The notes under the pieces: model-generated | What the model saw: only the letters and a program-made list of their open reading frames with translations | Database searches by the model: none | Told to the model about the DNA's origin: nothing | Shown here: in pieces, positions 53,011-62,729 of the stretch | Layout: every line of letters starts with the position of its first letter | Numbering within the stretch: position 1 is the first letter of the stretch | Made by a program: the position numbers and the translations under genes | From: Blastobasis lacticolella | Taxonomy: Eukaryota > Arthropoda > Insecta > Lepidoptera > Blastobasidae | DNA: 64,000 nucleotides | NCBI GenBank assembly: GCA_905147135.1 | Contig: LR990055.1 | Span: 3,845,001 to 3,909,000 of the forward strand | Reading direction: 5' to 3'

Positions 53011-53472
53011 GATGTACACACCGGTCCAACGAACTGCAATAAAAGAGTATCGTTGTCCTTCGTTTGTCCTATTTGGACGGGTTTCCTACGTAATTCCGTT
53101 TGATCGATTTACATTTCAACGAAAACTAATAATCGATCACTCAATTAGACGATGCCTCATTTCGGCGAAGCTTTTATAATCCGATGTAACGACTTATCGA
53201 AAGACCTAATCAAAGCTTCGTAGAAATGTGGTATCATTCAATTAATAGTTTTCGTTGAAATGAAACCCAAACGGCTTTCGGAATTACGTTGATTTTGGAC
53301 TGATTAGCGAGCCGAAGCGTAGCGGTAACATCAAATGGATTAAAGCACTCAACAAATCGCAGTGTGAACGGCGTTCGTTGGGCCTTTGTGTACATCGTAA
53401 TTAGCTTAATACCGTATATTGCATGGACTAAAGTAATTGTGGTCGTAGTTTAAAAAAAATGTTGTTCATCCA
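53011..53472. other. Unassigned stretch
   Basis: No gene. An 80-codon frame overlapping the end of repeat C has no domain. Confidence 0.4.
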
Positions 53473-53530
53473 GTTATCTAACTTACCTAACACAAGCTTT
53501 GCTTACTTTGGGGTAATATGGCTCTATTAT
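53473..53530 (+). repeat. SINE-A tail fragment
   Basis: AACACAAGCTTTGCTTACTT then TGGGGTAATATGGCTCT. Only the 3' part of the family. Confidence 0.55.
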
Positions 53531-54180
53531 ATTGTTTAATGAATATTATTATATAAACTCAAGAAACAACCATTGGATTCTAATTTCGTGTTAAGTTAAA
53601 CACCCGTAATTGGGTCAGCATTCCAGATATCGACGTCAAGGAAAAGACACCCGAAATTCCTAGAGGTGGTGGGTGAGGCGGAATCGTTTGTTTTTTGTTT
53701 AGGAAGGAGTTTCCAATTTTGTTGAAAGTAGTCTGCTGCTTTCTAAACAATAAAGTTTTGCTAAACCACTTAAATAAAGCATTATGTTATAAACTATAGC
53801 GGTTGTTATCACACATTTTAATGGTATGTTTCGGGTCAAATCGTCAACCTGGAACATACCTTTAAAATGGTAAAATAAAGCATGTAAGATCTGAAATTAA
53901 ATTTTATTGTACTTCATTTTTTACTATCTCTACTCGTCCGATGTATTTGTTTGTTTGTTGGGAAATATAAAGTTTTTTCAATCGGCACAACATTTTCATC
54001 GGTCCAGTTGAACGGAATAAAAAATGAGTTTTTACATTCACTTGCCTTAATTAATACATTAAAGTAATAAAACTTTCAACGTGGACTTACCTTGTATTTG
54101 TATTTTATCTAGTTACAAAGTTCTGGTGCCCTATTTATGAACCACTTGTCTAGTAATGCCTGTGTCTACTGCCAGGTTTA
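53531..54180. other. Unassigned stretch
   Basis: AT-rich, intron-like. Nothing recognised. Confidence 0.4.
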
Positions 54181-54408
54181 ATAATAATAATATGCTTGGA
54201 CAAATTCACACAGCGCCATCCAGCCCCAAACTAAGCAAAGCTTGTGTTAAGGGTGTTAGATACATACATAATTTATATACTATACCCAGATTATACATAC
54301 TGGACCCGTAACGGAAATTAAAATTCATATTTTCAATTTCTGCACGGCCGGTAATCGAACTCGGGACCTCTGCGTGGCAACCGGCATGTTAACCAACTGA
54401 GTCAGGTC
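54181..54408 (-). mobile_element. SINE-A copy
   Basis: CAAATTCACACAGCGCCATC, AGCCCCAAACTAAGCAAAGC, TGGACCCGTAACGGAAATTA, CGGTAATCGAACTCGGGACC, CATGTTAACCAACTGAGTCA. Head and body present. Confidence 0.8.
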
Positions 54409-54801
54409 AGGGTTGACTTAGTTTGTATTTGTATAGAGTTTTCGTTGAATTTTATCTATTTACAAAATTTAGCTCAGATTCAGCAGCGTGTTCCATAATA
54501 AGTTCTCAAATGAAAAATATATAGTACCTACCTACTCATTAAGATCATTCCAAGAGCTCAAAAACTTTAAGGTACACTATCTTATTGCGTTCATTAGTTC
54601 CTATGACCACCTTCCGACTTCGTCATCAGACCAGCTCCATGATACCATGATACACATGATATGCATTGTCACCCAAGTTAATAGGTATCCCAAATTTCAG
54701 CTCAATGGTATACCGCCAAATGGTCGAAACATAGTTTGTAAATGTCGGACAACTTACATACGAACGGTGCAAATTAAATAAAAGCTTGTAAAAATAAACC
54801 A

Positions 54802-55055
54802 AATAAATAAATAACTAACCGTGAACAAATTCCCACCGCGCCATCTAGCCCAGCATCTAGCAAAGTAAGCAAAGCTTGTGTTATGGGTGCTAGATAACTG
54901 ATAAACTACTTATATACTTTTAAATACATACTTATTATACATAGAACACCCAGACCCGTAACAGAAATTAAAATTCATCATTACAATTTCTCCCCGGCCG
55001 GGATTCGAACTCTTGCGTGACAGATGTTGACCACTGAACCACTCAGGTCGTCAAA
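54802..55055 (-). mobile_element. SINE-A copy
   Basis: TAAATAAATAACTAACCGTG, CACCGCGCCATCTAGCCCAG (with a small duplication CATCTAGC), ACCCAGACCCGTAACAGAAA, GGGATTCGAACTCTTGCGTG (B box region with deletion) and CCACTGAACCACTCAGGTCG. Confidence 0.8.
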
Positions 55056-56701
55056 TAGATATCTTATTTTATCTACCCCAGTTATAGAAGTAACAAATAC
55101 ATGTTCAAAGCTTGCTCGTGCTTTTATTTCTCTAGAGCCGAATTCACAAACGAAGTAAGTAGATATACTGTAGTATGATGTACCTACTAATCTCTGCGAG
55201 GAAATTTAAACATCGTCACGCACATAGAGACCACAATGTTGTAATATTTGTCACTTCCTGAGATATCACTCTCGCTTCTTCCACATTGAACGTTGGTTGG
55301 GTTTTTGGCGAGGCAGTTAATTTAATTAATTGTGAAAAAAAAGGTGGACTTCGGACTGGAATCGCTTAAATCCGATGCCCAAATACTTAAGAATTACTTT
55401 AGACAAAAAAAATACGTTTCACCAACCGCTAGGAAATCACGCTTAACGTTAAGTATCGCTTAAAGTTAGGAAGTGGATTGGGCGGTGCTTAGTCCATAGG
55501 CATCGGACATTGATCTCTTGCTCAGAACTTATTTGCAAGCGGTCAAGGCGATAGCTGTAACACTTTAAGTAGTATTAACGGACTAGAAAAGTGTATAACA
55601 ATTTTTCATGATAAAAACACGACCATGGCTATAGCTATTTTTCATAAAACCAGTAGTTGACCGAAAGATCAAGGCACGTGTATACCTAAAATCAGAATCG
55701 AAAATCGTTCGATTCGTAGAGAGTGTAACTTTGCTATTTAAATATAGTTCATTGCTATTTCTTGACATTAAATTGAATAGATTTTTTATCATTACCGTAG
55801 TTAGCGAGAATTAATTTTACCCTTTAAGCGACAGCACTTTCACACCTCTTATGGGCTTAAAGGGCTAAGTACAAAATTCAAGTGTAATCAATCACTAGAT
55901 ACCACCAACGCCTTAGATCGATCATCGGGAGCCAGCCTGTCGCGGTCGCGAACATATAATGATAAATTAAAACCATAAAAGCCCGCAATAAACACGATGA
56001 AGAGTTACAAGGAAGGTACAAACTGAAGTGTTGTAATTCAAAAATTAATTAAAAAGGGAGGGTACAATGTGGAACACGCTTTTTGTGAAGTTCTTTGGTG
56101 TTTTTAGGTGTTATAACGTGTGATTGTTACGCTGTGGAAAATATTTTTTTATGATTCCAGTATCCGGAATATAATCTAATTAAGTACAGTGTGTAGGTAT
56201 GTAATTCATATGAGAAGATTAGAATAAAATAGGATTTTAAATGATAATTTTTTATTATAACTTGTCCGTTATCAAATCTCATAATATTGCCTTGAACTAA
56301 CATATCTAGTTGCATAATATCAGCTCAATCAGATGTCAAGAAGTGATTCTAAATCAGCTTGCAACACATAAACGTACTACCACGGCAAGCTTATACAAAT
56401 CGGAGTAGGTATAATGGTATTATAGGTACATGATTGTGATTTTCATAAAATGCGCAAACGAAAAATGTTTCTCAGATTATAACTAGTATAAAGGTTTAAT
56501 GAAATTATTCACAATTTCATTGAGATTTTTTTTAATTATACAAGAAATTATAACTAAGTTACACAACAGAAGGTAGTGCCATCTGCGGCGAATTGTCACC
56601 TTCTCAAAACCCAAGCCCTTAGGCACTATGAGTAGGTTGCACACTCGACTAAGAATTGTAGACCTAAGATATAAAACTGGCCACTCATAACAGTCACTAA
56701 C
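55056..56701. other. Intron-like stretch next to the GPCR exon
   Basis: The minus-strand donor at 56700-56701 opens an intron that runs into lower coordinates. No further GPCR exon was recognised in 55056-56701. The small palindrome ACCCTTTAAGC/GCTTAAAGGGCT at 55820-55866 could be a tiny MITE. Confidence 0.5.
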
Positions 56702-56928
56702 CTGTAGCATGCAGCTTCCTTAGCGGGTCGACGATAGCGAAGTATCTGTCAGCCGAGAGCGCCATCAGCGTGAACACTGACACTCCGATGCTGACGTCCT
56801 TAGCCGCTTCTGACACCCGGCAGACGGTCACGCCCCAAGGCCAGGACTCCACGGTGTAGACGATCGAGGTGAAGGGCACACACGTGATGATTACCAGGAG
56901 GTCTGCCAGTGCCAGCGAGAGGATGTAC
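56702..56928 (-). CDS. Neuropeptide GPCR internal exon, CCHamide-1-receptor-like (TM2-TM3)
   Basis: A 227-bp internal exon of a class A (rhodopsin-type) receptor acting at the plasma membrane. Translation: YILSLALADLLVIITCVPFT (TM2 with the LALAD aspartate), SIVYTVESWPWGVTVC (first extracellular loop with its WPWG and the TM3 disulfide cysteine), then SEAAKDVSIGVSVFTLMALS (TM3) and ADRYFAIVDPLRKLHAT, which contains the DRY motif and the start of the second intracellular loop. The acceptor is a pyrimidine-rich tract ending CTCTTCCAG in front of G-TAC, and the donor is CAG-GTTAGT, giving a phase 2 start (the first G would complete a Thr codon in the conserved NTYI) and a phase 1 end. Coding GC is well above the flanks. 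The KDVSIGVSVFTL and DRYFAIVDPLRK blocks are, from recall, those of insect CCHamide receptors (bombesin-receptor relatives, Gq-coupled, gut-brain peptides), with CCHa1-R favoured over CCHa2-R. Other exons were not found here. Confidence 0.87.
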
Positions 56929-56999
56929 CTGGAAGAGAGGTGTAGGTGAATTTGGTGTGGACTCGGTGACAGGGTCAAATCAATCATCATCAACATTTC

Positions 57000-57115
57000 T
57001 GTTCAGTATCATCATCTTAGCGTTTATCCCGGCTTAAGCCAGGGTATGCTTTTCTATTTATCTTCCCCAACTTCGAGCAGTCTTCAACATCCTTACGCCA
57101 TCGTCTCGACATACA
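57000..57115. repeat. LINE-like repeat fragment
   Basis: ATCATCATCTTAGCGTTTAT, CCCGGCTTAAGCCAGGGTAT and CAACATCCTTACGCCATCGT. It has the look of the 3' part of a LINE in reverse. Lies in the intron upstream of the receptor exon. Confidence 0.35.
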
Positions 57116-57629
57116 TTCTTACTCTATACAAACTTTTATACTTTCACGTTCACATTCTGGAGGATAAATAAAAATAAACACCCACGATGAGTAGGTATAG
57201 GGGAAAACATTAACCAATTATGAATTTTTGGCCAAACGTAGTATTTACCAATTAACTGTGGTGCGTAAGGGTAAATTTTTTACCTGCAGACACTCTAAGT
57301 ACATAAGTATTACATATGTGTATTCTTTACCTCCGCCATCAGGATTTATTAGACATATCCATAGCTAGCATTTGTAAATAAGATACTAGTTACAGTTTTA
57401 CAATTCAATCCCAGAATTTACTGCTAGAAATGTAAGTCCTTATAAAAAAATTTGCAATTCTTCCGCATTGAAACGTATAAAAGATAATTTACATTTAAAG
57501 CGCCGGTATCTCCGTCGATAGTGGCATGCGAATTTACACCGAAATTCCAACGGTGTTGGAACTACGAATTGCTTGAAATCGATACGAAATTCTACCTCCA
57601 ATTTGCTCTAAATGATTAATATGCAACTT

Positions 57630-57903
57630 GTCCCGGTTGTGCTCTCGAGCACGAGGGCCCAGCATCAGCTTTGACAATGATTCAGGATTTGGCAGATCAG
57701 ATAATTACAGTAGAGCGACTGCCATCTGACCTCCATGACGGTGCTACCATGGGAACCTGACCAGATTGGATCATGGTTACACATTCAGTCGAGTGAATAT
57801 GTAGGTTTTATTACGATATTTTTCCTCACCGTAAGGGCGTCGATTAGCATTCAACTAATGTACATAACTCAGAAAACAGTCATACGTACATGGCCGCAGT
57901 GAG
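57630..57903 (-). mobile_element. SINE-B copy in the receptor intron
   Basis: GTCCCGGTTGTGCTCTCGAG, GATTCAGGATTTGGCAGATC, CAGTAGAGCGACTGCCATCT, CGTAAGGGCGTCGATTAGCA and TACATGGCCGCAGTGAGAT. The tRNA head is truncated. About 700 bp on the 5' side of the receptor exon, same strand. Confidence 0.75.
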
Positions 57904-58036
57904 ATATTTATTTACTGCGTCGAAGAAAAATTCGTCAATACGAAAGTGGAGTTTACTTGAATTGCAAATTCATCCTAAACAAAAAGTTCCCTTTCAGTTT
58001 AAGTTACGAAACGAAAAAAAATATTTTGTAAAGAAT

Positions 58037-58174
58037 GGCCTTGCCACATACAAAGCTCGGCGCGAGCGCGGCGCGTTATTTGCTAGGCAACCATCGCGCG
58101 GCGCGATAGTTGCCTAGCAAATATCGCACCGCGCTCACGCCGCGCTCGCGCCGAGCTTTGTATGTGGCAAGGCC
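58037..58174. mobile_element. 138-bp GC-rich hairpin MITE
   Basis: Left arm GGCCTTGCCACATACAAAGC, TCGGCGCGAGCGCGGCG; the right arm is its inverse for about 37 bp. Then a 9- to 12-base indel, then a further paired block TTTGCTAGGCAA/TTGCCTAGCAAA. The centre CATCGCGCGGCGCGATAG is itself near-palindromic. Whole-unit foldback, GC-rich in an AT-rich intron. No target duplication recognised. Confidence 0.9.
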
Positions 58175-58851
58175 TTTTTTTTAAATCGTTTACTAATTAA
58201 ATGTCTGCCTGCAAAGTTTCCATTGGATTGTTTTATACAGACTGTTTTATTTATTTTAAATTTGGCATCCAAATAGTTTGGATATTGGTGATAAAGGAGT
58301 AGTCGAAATTTCCAATTATTTTATGTAAATTTCTTGTTCAGATCAACAATTGTTCAAGTGAATTTTTATTTGTTGTTTAACTGAACTGGACCTGACAATA
58401 CTGCTGAGAATTTTTCGTATCAGAGTTTGATAATTTCATTACAAACTTATGACAATCCAATAAGATAACAACTAAAAAGTCATCTTCATAGAAACATCCG
58501 ATTCAGCTTCGCTTATTTGGATGGGTTTCCTTTCGCTTTTGATAACAAAAACAGAGGAGATACGTTACATATCATAATATCGTTACCAATAGTTACCTCC
58601 CTCATTATGGTTTTATCAATATCAGATCAAAGAAATTTCGCCACAATTCCGAGAATAGGGCTGTGATGCTATACTATTGGATGAAGCCGTTCTTCTTCTT
58701 ATTACATTGGTCATGTATTTAGCGAAGTTGATAAGTATAGAGAGTAAGTAAAAAAATGTAGATTGATGGTAGCGAGTCAAGTTGGCTTGCAAGCAGCCTT
58801 GCAAGTGGCAAGTGCACCCCTCGCTCGCTCGCTCGACCAACGCGCGGCACT
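58175..58851. other. Unassigned stretch
   Basis: AT-rich, no gene seen. CTCGCTCGCTCGCTCG simple sequence near 58823. Confidence 0.4.
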
Positions 58852-59030
58852 TTTTTTTATGTCATACGGTAAGCAAACAGGCAAGCGGGCCACCTGATGG
58901 AAAGGGGTCACCACTGCCTATAGACATTAGCAACATCAATCTCCTCTACAACACGGTGCTCTGGCAGCAAAGAGGCAAATGTTCCTCCATTGCCAAAGCC
59001 ACGGTTCCCCAAATTGCATTCATTTGTTGA
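58852..59030 (+). repeat. Repeat D copy
   Basis: TTTTTATGTCATACGGTAAG, GGGCCACCTGATGGAAAGGG, TGCTCTGGCAGCAAAGAGGC and CATTGCCAAAGCCACGGTTC. Ends earlier than 38553-38910. Confidence 0.7.
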
Positions 59031-59252
59031 CATTGCTCGTCCATATCGACAGAAAAATGGCACTGGACTCGCTGTGGTGTAAACAATCTGTCTGGGCGCT
59101 CGCCAGGCAACATGTACTTGTACTCGCCACTGTCCTTGACCAATGAAAACCGGGCATTACATGCAGACCAGTTAGACCCAGTCCAGAGTAGAAAATGGGC
59201 TTTTTTTTGTAATGCAAAGCGTGGGGATTATGGCGTTCGTCATTTAAAATTT

Positions 59253-59323
59253 TGCCTAGCCGACAATTAAACCCGGAACCTCTGTGCGGCAGATACATGT
59301 TAAACAACTGAACCACTCAACCA
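59253..59323 (-). repeat. SINE-A head fragment
   Basis: CCTAGCCGACAATTAAACCC, GGAACCTCTGTGCGGCAGAT, ACAACTGAACCACTCAACCA. Just the tRNA-derived head, diverged. Confidence 0.5.
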
Positions 59324-59713
59324 CTTTTTAAATATTATATGTATTGTGTGTGTATATTCTGTTATTCTTGTAGTATTAGTGTTTATTTCGTATGGTCTCT
59401 GTAAATATTTTGTTCTTTAATAAATTTATTCTAGTCTTTATAACATTATGATACAGATGTTGGCGATATACATATAATATACACGGGCATATTTCAGTTT
59501 CGTAGTGCATCGCCTGTCACGCGTGTGAGCAAATAATATGCATTATTTACTAACGACTAAAATTACGCGCATCGGTATAATATTCAGATTCGATTGTATC
59601 TATAATCTGAAATTACATACAAAAAGCTGCACGTAAGCCACATAGAAGGTTGCATTTGTTGCATGTGAAACTAGCTACGTGAACAACTGAGTTTTCCGAT
59701 ATTATCCGCAAAG
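59324..59713. other. Unassigned stretch
   Basis: AT-rich, no gene or repeat recognised. Confidence 0.4.
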
Positions 59714-59968
59714 GCCGTGTGGTGTACGGCAGAGTACAATAGCACCAACCCTTTACACTCGTGGGTGTCGTACAAGGCGACTGATATTTTCGTGGCAAAA
59801 GATATAGAGTCTCCGTTGGAAAATGGGCCGCAGCGTTTTCCATTATATTTATAACACTGCGACCTCCAACCCGCCTGCCAAGCGTGGAGATTATGGCAAT
59901 AACTTCTGCTTTCGTGGGAGATGCCCTTAATCTTGCAGTGGACTGTTATAGGCTGATGATGATGATGC
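59714..59968 (+). mobile_element. Repeat C copy, near complete
   Basis: GGCCGTGTGGTGTACGGCAG, CGTACAAGGCGACTGATATT, GGGCCGCAGCGTTTTCCATT, GCCTGCCAAGCGTGGAGATT and the GCTGATGATGATGATG tail. Confidence 0.8.
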
Positions 59969-60368
59969 ATTTAGCCGTAAGCGAAACTTAAGGCTGCGTA
60001 GGTTTGTTTTACGTTGTTCTCCCCACAACTAGGTCTTAGAGAGGCATACTATCACAAAAAAGTAAGAAATATGTACCTTAAATGTAAATCTACGATTGCT
60101 TTAATGGTAATGCGGGGTGAAGTTAGTATGCACTACTCAATAAATTAGACCTAGGGAAAAACGTAGCTCGTAGCGTGTGATGTCGTAGACACCGCGTAGG
60201 CCGCGTGATTAATGTTAACTGCTTTGCTACGGCCGGCGTAGCTGTACTTGTTATTTAAATACCTACCTCACTTTGTACTATTTACGGTATGTCAGAGATT
60301 TTAAATACTTCCACATCGAATGGTAGTTATCCACAGGTATTAAAATATTGGACTATACTAAACTATGA
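59969..60368. other. Unassigned stretch
   Basis: GC-richer patch at 60160-60240 (GTAGCGTGTGATGTCGTAGA, CTGCTTTGCTACGGCCGGCG) with no known identity. Confidence 0.4.
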
Positions 60369-60812
60369 GAGCGTCGGTGGAAGAGTGGTTAAGGTATTCG
60401 ACTCGTAAGCGAGAGGTACCTGGTTCGAATCCCACTGCGGGCATGTAATAATGACTCGAGAGTTATGTACTATAGTTGAATGCTATAATGCGAGTGTGTT
60501 CCCTGATCACTATAATCTGGACGCCTTCAAGGCTAGAGTGAATAGCCTGTTCCTAGACAGGCATGCTCCATCTTCGACCGCATCGTCACTTACCACCAGG
60601 TGAGATGGCGGTCATATGTCTGGAGAGTCTATAATTAAAAAAGAAATGCTAGCCGATGCTCATACAGTGAGGGAAAACATCGTGATGATATATGCACAGT
60701 CAGGCGATATATTGTGTTAAAATTATTTAATCTGGTCAGGTTTTCTGGCAGCAGGGTTACCCAGGACCTCTCGCTTACGAGGCGGACTCCTTAACCAAAA
60801 GGACACCGACGC
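60369..60812. mobile_element. SINE-B composite: split copy with an opposed second head
   Basis: A plus-strand head (GAGCGTCGGTGGAAGAGTGG, CTCGTAAGCGAGAGGTACCT, B box GGTTCGAATCC) is cut after AGTTGAATGCT by the LINE-E tail (60496-60632), then the body resumes at GCTAGCCGATGCTCATACAG and GAGGGAAAACATCGTGATGA. The unit ends not with the usual 3' end but with CAGGACCTCTCGCTTACGAG and GGACACCGACGC, the inverse of a SINE-B head. So two heads face each other across the body. Confidence 0.7.
60496..60632 (+). pseudogene. LINE-E C-terminal tail nested in SINE-B
   Basis: Codons 60496-60603 read VFPDHYNLDAFKARVNSLFL, DRHAPSSTASSLTTR and TGA. The longest LINE-E tail in the window, and the best guide to its C-terminus. 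Followed by GATGGCGGTCATATGTCTGG. Confidence 0.8.
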
Positions 60813-60815
60813 ATG

Positions 60816-61608
60816 ACACCGTTACACACAGTAACTTTCATTACACAGAGTATAATTTTCGTTACACTTTTTAAGAGACAAAGTAGTAAGAAGCTGTATC
60901 CGGTTTATGTACACAGACAAAGACAATTACGTACTTCCGGTTTGGTAGTATCCCTTTGACCCGGAAATATAGCACCTCCCGCCAATCTGCCCAAAATGAG
61001 GTCATGATAGCTGGCACGGCACGTACCAGAAAACTCAGTCTGGTAGCATACTTAGTAATTTCCCGCCCATTTTCCTCAAACTAAGGATAAATTTCCCCTC
61101 CAAATTGGTCAAACAAGATGCTTTTGTTCACCGTAACTTGATAACAGATTTCGCTTTAACAATACAGTGTTGCGAGGTTTTGTATCAACAATTATGTTAA
61201 GCCTATTGCTTGGAGTATATAATTGAAATTAGTTACAGACAATGGGAGGTACTTAGATTGTTTTAATATGTCAATGATGTCTCCCAGGAGAGGTTTTCCC
61301 TGGAGAATACATAATAGAGTTCTTCAATATAGGTGTGAAGGGTTTTTACAAGGTCGGTAACACGGGAGTAATACCCCAGGTATTGCGATAGTCCATAGGC
61401 TGCGGTGACAGCTTACTATCAGGCAGGCCTGCCTATCCTGGTAATAACCAAAATTCATATAAGTAATATACATCTAAAATGATTGTCAACGAAATTGTAT
61501 TTGCCAATGGCGTATTAAAGTTATGATAAATTAAACATATTGTACAGTCCTTATAGCTGAAAATGGAATATTTCGTTTCATATTATATAAGCTTTATTTT
61601 CACCATAA
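60816..61608. other. Unassigned stretch
   Basis: No gene. A weak repeat D echo (CCATAGGCTGCGGTGACAGC) lies at 61395-61420. Confidence 0.4.
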
Positions 61609-62487
61609 CTACGTAATTGGAGTAGTCGAAAATCCAGCTAATTGGATGTTGATTGCGTTTCTGATATCGGTTGCAATTCTGCAATAGTAAGATTTTATGT
61701 GTAAAACTGAATTATAATATTCATTTGTATCATCAAAATACTTAAAATTAGATGATTTCTCTATAATGTTATTTCTAAAATTGTTTAGACGGTTGTTGTT
61801 AATTGGTACAAATTTAATAGTATTTTTTGTTTCTTTCCTCATATTAACATTAAACACAGCTAATTGACCACAATGATCGGATTGCTATTTGTTTATTACA
61901 GACTGGCTACATGCCTGGATATCACAAAAAATGTTGTCTAGACAAGTTGATGTAGTACTTGTTATTCTAGTGGGCTCTAAAAATAAGTTGATTAAATTAT
62001 GACACTCAAATAATGATATTAGCCTACCAGTATATTTACAAGATACGTCTAATAAATCTATATTAAAATCTCCACAAACAACAATATTTTTATTACAATT
62101 GCTAACTTTAATAAGGCCTTCATCCATAATTTTCTCGAACAAATCAAATGATGAAGCCGGAGGTCTGAATACGCTCATTACAATAAGTCGCTCAAGTTCT
62201 ATACAGGCAATTTCAGCAGTTCGTTCAACAGACAGCTTAACAATATCAGTGCGTTCCTTGCATTTTAGGCAATTACGAGCAAGTATTAGGGAACCTCCAT
62301 GAATTGCCTGCCCTCTTGTAAACGAACTTGCAAGTTTATGGTTGTTAAAGCCAAATATGAGCTGGTGATCTTTTAACCAATGTTCAGTAATGCAAAAAAT
62401 ATCAACATTCTCACCGTTCATGAGTAGCTCAACTTCCAATTCTTTATTCGTCATGCCTTGGATATTTTGATGTACTAAGTTAATTAG
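61609..62487 (-). pseudogene. LINE ORF2 N-terminal endonuclease (APE/EEP type)
   Basis: One minus frame opens after a TAA with LINLVHQNIQGMTNKELEVE, then ICITEHWLKDH, FRPPASSFDLFE and VVCGDFNIDLLD, where GDFNID carries the catalytic Asp-Asn of the exonuclease-endonuclease-phosphatase fold. A TAG at 61885-61887 interrupts just before QSDHCGQLAVF, whose SDH is the catalytic Asp-His. The frame then continues to a stop at 61609. The domain nicks target DNA to prime reverse transcription. The reverse transcriptase that should follow is missing, so only the 5' portion of ORF2 remains. Jockey/CR1-like by motif. Confidence 0.85.
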
Positions 62488-62507
62488 TTACAATTTTGTT
62501 TATTATA

Positions 62508-62729
62508 TTAACATTTTACTTTACGTACATCCAAAAGCTTATTACCACTATTTACTAATGACTTTATGCCAGAGCAGTCCTGTATATTCTGAACAATATC
62601 AAAAGATTTACTGTTCAAGTCTAACAGTAGACTGTTATCTGCTGCTGATATTATACAGGACGGCTCCTTTGTCTTACATACTAGTTTAAACAGTGACCCT
62701 TTTTGTTTATTAACAAATCGGCACTCTGG
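62508..62729 (-). pseudogene. Probable LINE ORF1 C-terminal remnant
   Basis: Seventy-three codons (PECRFVNKQKGSLFKLVCKT, LLLDLNSKSFDIVQNIQDCS, to TAA 62508-62510) end 21 bp before the ORF2 frame. The position and spacing suggest the end of ORF1 of the same LINE. No domain recognised. The upstream part is lost, with a TGA immediately before it. Confidence 0.45.

Noticed and set aside
56483..56710. 75-codon minus frame next to the receptor exon as a further GPCR exon
   Set aside because: It starts after the splice donor, has no transmembrane pattern of the family, and its codon content looks intronic.
57890..58117. 75-codon plus frame MAAVRYLF...
   Set aside because: It begins in a SINE-B head and ends in the hairpin MITE, so it is a chance frame.
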